NCBI GenBank assembly: GCA_022315425.1
Contig: JAIUPT010000050.1
Span: 1,302,001 to 1,366,000 of the forward strand
Length of the DNA: 64,000 nucleotides
Source: Pseudevernia furfuracea
Lineage: Eukaryota > Ascomycota > Lecanoromycetes > Lecanorales > Parmeliaceae
Direction of reading: 5' to 3'
Position 1 is the first letter of the stretch. The number at the start of each line of letters is the position of its first letter. The position numbers were made by a program, and so were the translations under genes. Shown here in pieces: positions 39,739 to 50,207 of the stretch. Under the pieces are notes generated by a model. That model was not told the origin of the DNA. It made no database searches and was given only the letters and a program-made list of their open reading frames with translations.

Positions 39739-39954
39739 GAACCGGATTTCGCGCTAATCCGATTGGGGTTTTTTGCGTCGCGAAGTGCGAAAATCGTATT
39801 TTCGCATTTTTGAGTATGCGAGCGAAGGGGAGTGTCAAAATTCGGGTCACGTGACATGGTCACGTGATGCGCTAAGGCGCATCCTTATAGTCGCTCTTTA
39901 CTCTCGTAGCATTCTATAGTTAACAACTAAGTGTTCTATTATCTATTCTTGACA

Positions 39955-40850
39955 GACTTCTCGAGAATACGCGATCTCGAAATCAATCTTCGAAATTCTA
40001 AGAATACGTTTTACGAATTTAATTCGTAAGTTTATTTATACTTATATTAAATAAAATAATTACATAGAGAGTAACTATATATTAAAAAAGAAGATTATAT
40101 ACATACTTTATAACGAAATAAATCTATTAATATACGTTAAGTCTTAAAGAGATAGTATAATAATAAAGAAAGTTTAATATAAATATATATTATTAAAGAA
40201 ATACGAGATACGCTTATAATAAATATATCTTTTTTAATATTATTTACTCGAGTCTAGCGTAACTTAATAAATTCTTATATTTATATTTATATAGTCTATT
40301 ATTATATATAATTAGTCTTTATTTAGTTTTTTTATTTAATATATCTATATAACTTAACTTTATATCGATTTTAATAATATCGATAAAAGCTCTTAGAGAG
40401 TTATATATAAATAGCTCGCACTCTTAATATATATCTATAAGATTAACTAAAACTTCAAGAATTCTCTTATTGAAAAGCTTGCTTTCTCAATGATCAAGAC
40501 TAAATGCACTTTCATATCAATAATCTTATTTTTAAAGTTGATCAATTAGATTATCGAATTTCGCAATTTTGAAGCTAAAACTCATCTTATTTCTTTATTT
40601 TCGATCTAAACGCGAGTACGTTTCAAATAAAAAGATTCATAAGGCTGAACTTCGAACATTAACTTTTATAAATCTATTTCACTGAATTTCTTCGACGATT
40701 TATTTTATAAGTTAAAAGAATAAAAATATGAACTTTTAGAACTAGTCTCGCGTTTCTTAATAGTGTTATACTGATAAAATTCGATATTGTGAATCTGAGT
40801 TTACATGAAAGTCTAGAAAATCTAGATCTGTTATTCGTGAATTATCGAGC
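39955..40850. other. AT-rich gene-free DNA right of copy G
   Basis: This is low-complexity, RIP-like sequence without a supportable gene. Its first 100 bases are the reverse complement of the repeat near 1462-1560 on the far side of the retrotransposon cluster (shared words include ACGAATTAAATTCGTAAAACG). Confidence 0.55.
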
Positions 40851-41110
40851 TTGCGAGAAGAGCCCCTTCGACAGGAGCCCTCGAAGGGCCCTCGAAAAGC
40901 CCCGGGAGGGAAGGGAGGTTCAGGGGGTCTCCCCTTGAGAATATGTCTCTCGATTCTCAGGGTAAGATCACCCAATCCTTCGGAGCTCTCCGTGCGCTTC
41001 TGCCGAAGGGTTAGGGGTGGTCACCCTGAGAATCAAAATAAGTCAAAAAACCAGTACTCCGCAAGATTTCCACTACTGGGTAGCCCGCGCCCCCAGCACA
41101 TATTTTCTAT
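40851..41110. repeat. GC-rich foldback block at the edge of the AT-rich region
   Basis: Composition changes abruptly here. The block contains nested inverted repeats: GATTCTCAGGGT at 40952-40963 pairs perfectly with 41023-41034, CCTTCGG (40977-40983) pairs with CCGAAGG (41003-41009), and CCCTTCGA/TCGAAGGG lies near 40861-40890. The frames covering it (69-88 codons, both strands) look like by-products. It may be a small foldback element. Confidence 0.55.
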
Positions 41111-41891
41111 AGTTTGAAAATATGATTATTTCAACGTGTTCGACGTGCGTTTATCGTTATCTGGCTTGCAGAATAACAGAACCATACTACTCTGGCCATC
41201 TTTGCGTCTGAGAAGGGTTGAATGTAAGATGCAACACAGTTTAGAGATGAGCCTGCCTCATTGAGCTTTGAACATGAAGTTTTAGCAAGTTCCAGTACCC
41301 ACGAAGCCTGTGCCATAGCGTAGCATCGTGAAAGGCGACGCGAGGTTTGGAGTGTTTGCAAGCAATTGAAGAGCTTCCTACACGATATTGAGAGAGCATT
41401 ATCATTTTGCTAGGCACAATTGAAGCAAAAGTAAGCAACTTGTTGGGGAATAGGTTGTGGGAATAGGTTGTGGGAGTAACCATTCGTCGCAGCAGCTTCG
41501 GGTTTGCGGGGGAGCATAAAGAGGCAAGGTTGCCGGGGCTGGCTGGTTGCGAGGCCAGAGACTCGGGGTAGACGGGCACTTGTGTGCTTGAATTTATTTT
41601 CGAAGTGCCCATTGTGCTAGGGTCAAAGGCAGGATTTAAGGCTGGCTATGTCTACATTGGAAGGTCTACAGCACTGCTGTCTCGCTTAAAGGTAGCGGGG
41701 AGTGAGGACGCCCTGCGATAGGGTAGATAAGGTGCTGCTAGGGCTCGGTCTTGGGCTCCCGGCTAACAATCAAGTCCCTCTTAAGGGTACCTGGCCCCCC
41801 CGAAGTTTCTTCCAAAAACATCATCTCTGCCGAAACCCTCCATCCACACCTACGTTTGTTTACGCTATAACGCTCATCAAGAATACTCATC
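41111..41891. promoter_or_regulatory. Upstream region of the HMG-box gene
   Basis: No credible gene is present. Overlapping minus-strand frames of 76-123 codons have no family resemblance. The last 90 bases before the HMG-box ATG are C/T-rich (AAACCCTCCATCCACACC) as is common in fungal 5' regions. A short tandem repeat of GGAATAGGTTGTG lies near 41450. Confidence 0.5.
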
Positions 41892-43284
41892 ATGGCGCGT
41901 CCTAAGAAGGCCGAAGAGAAGACCAAAGACTCTGGAAGTCTACAAATCAGTGTTGAGGATTTTGTCCGCACCAGGAACTCAGTGAGCTTCACTCATTTCC
42001 TTCACGTCTGTGGCTTTGTCGCGACTCGACTGGGTTGTTTCATAACCTCACCGCGTCTGACCACAACCACCGAGCCACCACCGACTCCCAACACATCATA
42101 ATGTCTAAAATCCCTCCACATCAGCTCTATATGACTCGCGATCAACGCCACGAGGCATTAGAAGCCGTTCATCTTCTCACTCTGCCTTGCCAAAATGTTT
42201 GCGACATAGCGTACATGCTGGTCAATAACATCATGTGCGGCGCGATGAACCCCGAACAGAATCAGCTAACTATCGCGCCTAAGGTGGTCACTGGGTTAGC
42301 CACGCTGCAGTCGGCTGTCTCAGATCTCTCACGCGCGTACATTGCGCACACGGACACAGTCATTGGCAGAGGCAATGCTTCATCTCTTGAGCAGTTGAAC
42401 ATATCCAATCCTCTGAGTGGTGAGAACGGTCTTTTCGGCGGCCGTGGGCCTACGCCCGCACCAACCACGGATGCACCCCCAGAGGGCAAGAAGAGGAAGA
42501 GAGCTCCACATGACAAGAATGCACCCAAGCGTGCTCTGACTCCGTTCTTCTTGTACTTGCAGACTGCGCGACCAGCTCTTGCGAACGAGATGGGGTCAGG
42601 CCACACAGCTAAAGAGGTACAAGACGAGGGAGGACGGAGATGGCGAGAGATGACTGACAAGGACAAAAGTGTAAGCTGAGCTGTCTTTGATCTTCACGCG
42701 TTGGTTGGTCTAATTCTTGTTCAAAGGAATGGCAATATAGATATGCGGTCAACTTTGCGCGCTACAGGGCCCAAACGGATGCGTACAAGGCAGGCAAACC
42801 AATCCCAGAGATTAGTGACGCGGAAGCAAAGAAGCTTTACGAAACCACAAAGAAGGATGGCAAGATACCCGCACCGGCCGACCTCGATCCTGGCCACATC
42901 GACGAGGAAGAAGACAGTGACTCATCTACTACATCTGACGAAGACTCTCCAGAGCCAGTCAAAGCTCCCTCTCCCAAGCGAAAGAAAACTGCCAAGAATA
43001 CTGCAGAAAAGAAGCCACCATCGGCGAAACAGACCCCGGCAAAGGCACCTGAGCCAGTAGTCGCAGAGACGACCTCACAGTCTCCCGAAAAGACGTCGCT
43101 TGAGAAGAAGAAGAAGGCTTCGAAGAAGAAGGAGCCAAAAGTTAGCGGAGATGCGATCGAGCCGAAGAAGGAGCTTGTTGCCGAGCCACCAAGCTCACCG
43201 CCCAAGGTGACAGGCCAAGATAGCCAGCAGAAGCAACAGAAGAAGAAGGGGAGGAAGCGTAAGAGCGAAGTAGCCGAGGCATGA
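41892..43284 (+). CDS. HMG-box DNA-binding protein
   Basis: The predicted protein has 344 residues from three exons: 41892-41981, 42284-42670 and 42727-43284. An HMG box spans residues 111-178 (PKRALTPFFLYLQTARPAL, then EWQYRYAVNFARYR across intron 2). It is preceded by a basic KKRKR patch and followed by a long Lys/Glu/Pro/Ser-rich tail. HMG boxes bend DNA and act in chromatin. The start MARPKKAEEK follows a C/T-rich leader. Intron 2 (56 bp) is clear. Intron 1 could end at 42124, which would add 53 in-frame residues, but I prefer 42283 because GCTAACT lies just before its acceptor and the join makes RTRNSVVTGLATLQ. DNA target unknown. Confidence 0.8.
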
Positions 43285-43796
43285 GCGCCATTGTCGGTCA
43301 ATGTCAATGCATGCCTCATTCACGTTTCCTGTGTATCTTGTGTGTTGAGAATTTAATCAATGTGACGAGAGCAAAAAGGGTTGTTCAATAGGGATACAGT
43401 GAAGCTAGGCTTGTTCATGTGATGAGGAAAATGTGCTTTACTGGTCTCTTTTTCTCAATGGCTTGCTGGCGATCGTGCCTCTAAAACAAGACTTGATTCA
43501 AATATTCAAAACTTACCGCCATCATTTGTTGTTTTGACAAACACCTATCGAGGGTCAAACACCTATCGAGGGTATGGGCGCAAAACATAAGAGGCCGCTA
43601 GCACTTCTAGATGGATGGTGTCGGTTTCGATTGCCCCGCCGCTCTCCCTGCAGTCAACCCCACCTCTCCACCTTTTCTCACATGTACGAGTACTTGCTGG
43701 AAAATGCGCAAAAGCTCAAGACTTGTCGCAATCGTCAAAACAGGACTGTCAATGGTACCCAAGTTAGACTGATCCAATTACCGCGTTGATTCCATC
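43285..43796. promoter_or_regulatory. Intergenic region and urease upstream region with doubled GATA site
   Basis: No gene is visible. An 18-bp unit is exactly duplicated in tandem at 43538-43555 and 43556-43573. Each unit contains CTATCG (43545-43550, 43563-43568), the reverse complement of CGATAG, which fits the HGATAR site of AreA/NIT2 nitrogen GATA factors. The pair lies about 230-250 bp before the urease ATG. Regulation is inferred, not shown. Confidence 0.45.
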
Positions 43797-46701
43797 ATGC
43801 ATCTCGTACAAAAAGAGGCATTGCTCCCACCAACTGCGCCTATCTTGCTTTAGCTTGCTGATATCCTCTCCACAGCTCGATAAGCTCGTCACCTCTCAAT
43901 TGGGCTTGCTGGCTCAGCGTAGACTCGCTCGCGGAGTCCAATTGAATCATGCAGAGGCTACCGTATGCTTAGCCTGGCAACTTATCATCTCCTTTCTTTA
44001 TCTAATGGTCTAAAATACTAGGCTTTGATTGCTAGTAATTTGCAAGAGGTACCTTCTTTGCACAGGTACTCATGGACAGGGCTGAAATTGAGAATACAGC
44101 TCATTCGCGATGGCAACCACTCTGTGGCAGATCTTATGTCAATCGGCAAAACCATGCTTGGGAGGCGTCATGTCCTCCCATCTGTTGTTTCCTCTCTCGC
44201 CGAGCTCATGGTCGAGGGCACATTCCCCAGTGGCACATATCTCGTGACTGTTCATAATCCAATTAGTTCTGATGATGGTGATCTGGAGAAAGCCTTCTAC
44301 GGCAGTTTCCTCCCCATTCCAGGAATGGACCTCTTCCCGTTACCAGATCCTAAGGAATACTCTGTCGAGAAAATGCCTGGAATTGTTGTACCAGTCAAGG
44401 AGGGAAGAATTTCAGTGAAAGAGGGCAGGAAAAGGATCACATTGAAGGTCGTTAGCAAGGGAGACCGCCCGATACAAGTACGCGTGCCTTTGCTCGTGGT
44501 AGACCTTTTCATTTGCTGAACGTGAACCTAGGTCGGTTCTCACTATCATTTGATCGAAGCAAATCCCCAACTAGAATTCGACCGCCTGAAGGCTTATGGC
44601 TACTTCCTCGATATTGCTGCGGGAACCTCCGTTCGGTTTGAACCGGGAGATACAAAGACTGTCACTTGCGTTGAGATCGGAGGCAAGAAGATTATTAGGG
44701 GTGGCAACGGAATAGCCTCTGGCCCTATCGACAATTCTCGTGCAGATGAGATTTTGAGAAGATTACAGGAGGGAGGATTTGCACATACAACACAACCCGC
44801 GGGAGATAGCGCTCACATCGACCCTTTCACAATGAGCCGCGATGGGTACAACGGAATGTTTGGACCGACAGTTGGCGATACTGTGCGACTGGGTTCGACC
44901 AACTTGTGGATCAAGGTCGAGAAAGACTATACTGTGTACGGCGACGAATGCTCTTTTGGTGGAGGGAAGACATTACGAGAGGGTATGGGTCAGGCTAGTG
45001 GTCGCCCAGACGTTGAGTCGTTGGATACTGTCATCTCGAATGCTCTTATCGTGGACTGGAGTGGTATTGTCAAAGCCGATATCGGTATCAAGAACGGGAT
45101 CATCGTTGGCATCGGCAAAGCTGGCAATCCAGACGTCATGGATGGGGTTGACCCGGCAATGGTAGTAGGTTCCTGCACGGATGTCATCGCAGGTGAAGGC
45201 AAGATAATTACAGCTGGTGGTGTGGACTCCCATATCCACTTCATCTGCCCCCAACAAGCGTACGAGGCTGCGGCTTCAGGCATCACAACCATGCTTGGGG
45301 GAGGCACGGGCCCAAGTACAGCTACTAATGCAACAACCTGTACACCCGGGAAAACCCATATGCGTCAGATGCTTCAAGCCTGTGATGAACTTCCCATCAA
45401 TTTTGGAATTACAGGCAAAGGCAACGATAGCAGTCCTCGAGCCTTGCAGGAGCAGTGCATTGCAGGAGCCGCAGGTCTTAAGCTGCATGAAGATTGGGGT
45501 TCGACTCCAGCCGCCATTGACACATGTCTCGGGGTCTGTGATGAGCATGATGTGCAATGCCTGATCCATACGGACACGCTTAATGAGTCAGGATTCGTCG
45601 AGCAAACAATCAAAGCTTTCAAGAATCGAACAATCCACACCTATCACACTGAAGGCGCAGGGGGAGGACATGCACCTGACATCATCTCCGTTGTAGAACA
45701 TGGCAATGTCCTTCCTAGCAGCACTAATCCTACCCGACCTTACACCCGCAACACTCTCGATGAGCATTTGGATATGTTAATGGTGTGTCACCATCTATCT
45801 AAGAACATTCCTGAAGATGTTGCTTTCGCGGAATCACGTATTCGTGCAGAGACAATTGCTGCCGAAGATGTTTTGCACGACCTTGGCGCTATCAGTATGA
45901 TGTCCTCTGACTCACAAGCAATGGGTCGTTGTGGGGAAGTCATCCTGCGGACCTGGAACACTGCACATAAGAACAAATTACAGAGAGGCACCCTGAAGGA
46001 AGACGAGGGTACAGGAGCAGACAATTTCAGAGTCAAGAGGTACATCAGCAAGTATACGATTAATCCAGCAATCACCCAAGGTATGGGTCATATGATTGGA
46101 AGCGTCGAAATCGGCAAATTTGCAGATCTTGTTCTCTGGAATCCGGCCAACTTTGGGACGAAGCCCACGATGGTCATCAAAGGTGGCATGATATCCCACA
46201 TGCAAATGGTGCGCTGCTTTCGTTCGTTCAGCGTGTATGCACTCACCGTACTGATGCAACTTTAGGGAGATGCCAACGCATCCATCCCCACCGTTCAACC
46301 GATTGTAATGCGTCCAATGTTTGGTGTAAGTAGCCACGCATAGCATTCTTTCCGTCCTAGTACTTATATTTTCCACGGCAGACTTTCGTTCCCCAAACAT
46401 CGATAACGTTTGTGTCCAAAGCCTCTGTCGATACCGGGACCGTCCAGACTTACAAACTGCGCAAAAGGATTGAGGTTATAAAGAATTGCAGGAATATTGG
46501 CAAGAGAGATATGAAGTACAACAACTCAATGCCAAAGATGAAGGTGGACCCCGAAACATACGTGAGTAGTCTCGTCACCTTCGATGACGAACGCGCTGAT
46601 GCGTAGGGTTGCAAATCTAGGTCGTCGAAGCAGATGGACTGGTGTGTAAAGCGGACCCTGCCACAGAATTGCCGTTGGCCCAGACGTACTACGTCTATTG
46701 A
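43797..46701 (+). CDS. Urease (nickel-dependent urea amidohydrolase)
   Basis: Cytosolic urease hydrolyses urea to ammonia and carbamate. The fungal form is one chain in which the gamma, beta and alpha parts are fused. Exons are 43797-43817, 43876-43962, 44022-44048, 44100-44477, 44532-46208, 46266-46325, 46382-46561 and 46621-46701, giving 836 residues, the usual length. Active-site residues are all visible at positions two below jack bean numbering: H405 and H407 (SHIHFICPQQ), carbamylated K488 (GLKLHEDWGS), H517 (HTDTLNESG), H543 (HTEGAGGGHAPD), C590/H591 (MVCHHL) and D631 (SSDSQAMGR). The first intron is odd: keeping MHLVQKE needs a GC-AG donor at 43818; a GT donor at 43806 gives a protein four residues shorter. 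Maturation needs UreD/F/G-type proteins, not seen here. Confidence 0.95.
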
Positions 46702-47189
46702 GGCCGTCGAGCACGCAGGTATAGCGGGAATCGACAAGGTATTGATATTTGTTTGCTTGCAAGACGATTTTAGCATGATTTGGCTTGCTGGGGTATATAC
46801 CTGAGGATTTTCCAGAAAGCGTTAGTTGGTGTAACAAATTATCTGTTGATTCTTGCTTAGCGCTAATGAATTTACGCCTGTAGTGCTAGATTCCGTATGT
46901 AAGATTTTAATATCTACCTAAGGTACCTTACGTAAGTAAGTGAAAACTATGCGCCGTCATAGATTCATCTCAAAATGGAACGGCTCCCTCTAATTGATAG
47001 CAACATCGTGGTTTCATGTGAGAGCAGGCCGACAAGGCTCCGCGAACTGTGCTTCTGAATCAACGAGGCTTAAGCAAGTCCCATTTCCACACAAAAACAA
47101 AGTACCTCGGTGGACATCAGCGCCAGGGTTTACAAAAGCTTCTCACTTCTTAGCTCATTATTGCCATGCTCCCAGTCAACAGTCCTCCG
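46702..47189. other. Tail-to-tail spacer between urease and the nuclease gene
   Basis: This 488-bp stretch holds the 3' ends of two convergent genes. Minus-strand frames of about 100 codons overlapping it are shadows of the urease 3' exons. No other feature is visible. Confidence 0.6.
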
Positions 47190-50100
47190 TCAAAGCTCGA
47201 CCTCTTCTTCCCCGTGGTGAGCGCCTGAGGAGATAAGCCCATGGTCACTTTCCCATATACCACTGGGCCCTTTCGCTGCTTTATACGCTTCCTTCCTTTT
47301 TCGCAATCTCATTGCTTTGCTGTCTGGGTTCGATTTGTGCGAAGACTGCGATTCAAAAGCTGCGTCTGAGAGCGTGACCTGCGTTTCGAGATCTAGTTGG
47401 CTTTCATTGAGGGTGTTTTGCATATCGTCTGGCTCAGGCATCTCCTCTAGCAGAAAGTCGCCCGCTTCATTGCCCTGGCTGGAAGGATCGCCGTCTGATA
47501 GCTCGATCGGCTCAGCTTGTGTCCCACGATGCAGATCTACCGGACGGTTGACCAAATGCCCGTCTGCAAGAGTGCTTGCATTCGGGTCGTTCTCCAAGTG
47601 GAGTGCTGCAGAAGGCCCTTGGCGGCTAAATACAGCTGTCCTTGACGTACTCGTATACTCGCCAGAATGATTGGACGCTGGATCAGTGGACTTCGGAGTT
47701 GGTAGTATGTTCTCTCTCTTGCTTTCTCTGACATAGCTTTTGAAAGATTGCGTAAACACGGATAACTTTCGTTTCGGAGACAATGCATCGATCGGTGGAC
47801 TTCCCATGTCAAGATCGGCTTGGTGATTCCCTAGGAACGATGAGCTAGTCCGCGGACGTTTTGGCACGCGCTCCAGGTCGTCAAGAGCGTGAGATTCAGG
47901 ATCTGATGCAGACCCAAGAAGGCTCACTGGACTTTTATCTCGCTGATTGACGCTTCCCTCTCGCGAAGAAGTCATAATCTGCAAGTCACGATCGTTTGCA
48001 CTTTCTTTGAGGGTTTCTCGTTGGCTTGCAAGCAATTTCATCTCTTCGTCATGAGCGAACGTAGAACCCAAGCATAGGTGACCGAAAAGATATTCAATAC
48101 TTATACTGAGATCCATATACTCTTCGTCAATGGTGCATGGATAGACGTCAACGGGCTCAAACGCCTCTACAAGATCGCAGAGCTCTTCATACGAAGAGTG
48201 CCTCGAGTATGGAAACTCCTACGCAAGTCAGTCATTGTATATTTTGTTTTATATCTCGAAAGCACTGACAATACTTCTTGGAAGTTCTTGCCTCACAGGG
48301 CAGGTTTGCAGTGTCTCTGCCCTACCCCTACTCACGCCCCTGCTCGAAGTTTCAATTCTTTCGTCAATTTGGCTGACTTCGGCATCTCCGACAACAAGCT
48401 TAGCGAGAAGCTTTGGAAGTTCTGCTAATGGTATCTTCTCGTGGTTACCGCCAAGGCCAAGAGTATCTAATGAGACGATCATCTTCTGGGTCTCCTTCGC
48501 TCTGGTTATCAGATCGATGGTCTTTAATTGTGTCTCTTGGTCTTCAATTTCCTTTTTGCACAATTCGATCAATCCTTCCACCGCAGTGGCATCGTCAAGC
48601 TCAAGCTCGTGCACTTGATTAAGGTCTCCACCACCTCCTCCAGCGCCGACCTCACTTCAAGATTTTGGAGTCAGCATCTCTGCTTCAAGACGAGACCGAG
48701 GCGATGAATATTGGTGAAGTAATAAGCTCCCGAGCCTTTCCTTGTGACTCAAAAGTCTGGACGATTGGGAAGGAAATACAACAATAAGTGGACTTACGGT
48801 AGGACAAGCCCTCCAACCGAGCGCGAAACAATCGGGCGGATGTAGACAATGTTTGACGCCTCCAAGGCACTGCAGCCCATGTCGTGCTGGCAACTGTGCA
48901 GGCGAACATGCTGTTTGGAAGTCAAGCATCCGTCTTGGAATTTGTTACCACACTCAAAGCCATATAGTGCGGAGCCTTCTTGGCAAAGGTTCTTGTTTTT
49001 GGCAGTAGTACCTAGAGATTCGTACAAAGAATACTTGTACTCATCTACGTGAATCTAACGTTGTGTAAGCTCTCATGCCCGTCGACTGGCCCAGGAAAAG
49101 CCAAACCTGAGATCGCAAGTCACTTGACAGAGCAATCCAAACATCCTCGTAGCCGAAGGTCCAGGCATGGAAGTGAAAGACGGTGTCAATCGGATACTTC
49201 CTGATCTTCTCGAGAAGCTCTTTCAGTCCATCTGCCTTCGCCGGGAATTTTCGGCAGTGACTTTTCTTGGAAGCGAAAGTCGTGTCCAGGTAGATCTTGT
49301 CTAAACGCTTAAGGCCATGGGTGTATGGAAGAACGACGGGGTTTCGAATCAGAGAATTAACCCACCAAGGCTCGGCTATATTCACCTATGTTAAAGAGTA
49401 TTACACCCTCAAGATGTTAAGCTTACACCGAATGTCACCAGTGTAAAGTATTGCCTTGGTGTCATTTTCAATAAGGAACATGACCGCGCCGGCACAGTGA
49501 TTTGCCTAAACATCATCAGCACAATCCTTTTGCAGATACGTGAAATTTACGTCTAGTAATGTGACTCTAAGAGACTTTCCCAGCTTTAGCTCAATCTCTG
49601 TTGGAGTGTTCAAGGCTATTGTCTTCTGAACACAACTGTGAGCTCCTTACGTTTAAGAACCACCGTGAGAACTTACAAGCAATCTACTAAGATGTTTATA
49701 ATGTTGTTTCCTTGACTCTAGAATACCCCTGTGCAAATTCATGCGATGTGGGTACTTTTCAAGGCGGAGCAGGAGCTGAGCTTTTGTCAGTAATTGATTG
49801 ATGGAATTTCAAGATCAATGCGTACCTCTCGAGTGGTCGCGGAACAGTAGATGAATGGAGAATCTGTGCAGGTTTTGGAGTCAGCATTGCTGCTTCAGAG
49901 CAAGGTACTGATCTTGAGACCCAGAGCTTGGTATATAAGTAGGAAGGCATTGTTACTAAATGCACGTACGGAGAGACTCCAAACCTTGGAGATGGTCGCT
50001 GTGTACATGACTGAGAAAGCATGCGAGCGGGTTGTCTCTCCCATGCAGTTTTCGAAAGTAATCAACTTGTACCAGGTCAGCGACGCAGGTGTGAAAGCCT

Positions 50101-50207
50101 TAGAAGAGACGAACTTCGAATTTCAGGAAACTCTGTACATCAGTAAGCGCGTGTGCATGAGACATGATGGTATACATACCCTCTACGACTCCCTTGAATG
50201 TAGACAT
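47190..50207 (-). CDS. Artemis/SNM1-like metallo-beta-lactamase beta-CASP nuclease
   Basis: Eleven exons on the minus strand (50180-50207, 50115-50132, 49970-50065, 49826-49863, 49677-49775, 49551-49625, 49427-49505, 49107-49375, 48798-49054, 48297-48654, 47190-48218) give 781 residues. The metal site is complete: H35-x-H37-x-D39-H40 (HVHSDH), H121 (DANHC) and D142 (YTGDIR). The beta-CASP part follows with YLDTTF (D175) and HFHAWTFGYEDVW. The conserved domain continues to a FPYSRHSSYEEL / VYPCTIDE segment, and the last 300 residues are a Ser/Glu-rich disordered tail ending in a basic RLRKRKEAYKAAKG patch. Family members are nucleases in break and crosslink repair. It resembles Artemis more than Pso2; the exact role is not proven. 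Introns 3 and 9 are unusually long and related to each other. Confidence 0.88.
48655..48797 (-). repeat. Introner-like intron (nuclease gene, intron 9)
   Basis: This 143-bp intron shares with the intron at 49864-49969 a 3' block containing GATGCTGACTCCAAAA preceded by TTGAAGCAG. With the intron at 52666-52825 it shares TTTTGAGTCA followed by CGGGAGC and the block CTTGAAG. The shared 3' block supplies the branch site (GCTGAC). Confidence 0.7.
49864..49969 (-). repeat. Introner-like intron (nuclease gene, intron 3)
   Basis: This 106-bp intron ends with CTGAAGCAGCAATGCTGACT, then CCAAAACCTGCACAG, nearly the same as intron 9 of the gene. It lies between the codons for ESL and HSPFIYC of the metallo-beta-lactamase domain. 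The other introns of this gene are mostly shorter and unrelated. Confidence 0.65.

Larger units (their letters stand above)
33077..39954 (+). mobile_element. Ty1/copia retrotransposon, copy G, with internal insertions
   Basis: LTRs of the 122-bp form lie at 33077-33198 and 39833-39954. The flanks ATTTA and GACTT do not match. The leader has the tandem 122-bp duplication (33670-33791, 33792-33913). At 6878 bp the copy is longer than the others because of about 306 bp near 39115-39420 and about 100 bp around a 15-G tract (39637-39738), both in the 3' untranslated part. Confidence 0.87.

Noticed and set aside
41241..41612. 123-codon minus-strand frame upstream of the HMG-box gene
   Set aside because: No recognisable motif, no splice pattern extending it, and an overlapping competing frame at 41131-41361.
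42837..43319. 160-codon minus-strand frame under the HMG-box gene
   Set aside because: Ser/Phe/Ala repeats are the antisense of the Lys/Glu-rich HMG tail.
44025..44519. Urease exon read straight from 44025 to 44519 as one exon
   Set aside because: Codons 44049-44099 do not fit the conserved LQE-LIRDG join, whereas removing a GT-AG intron there restores it.
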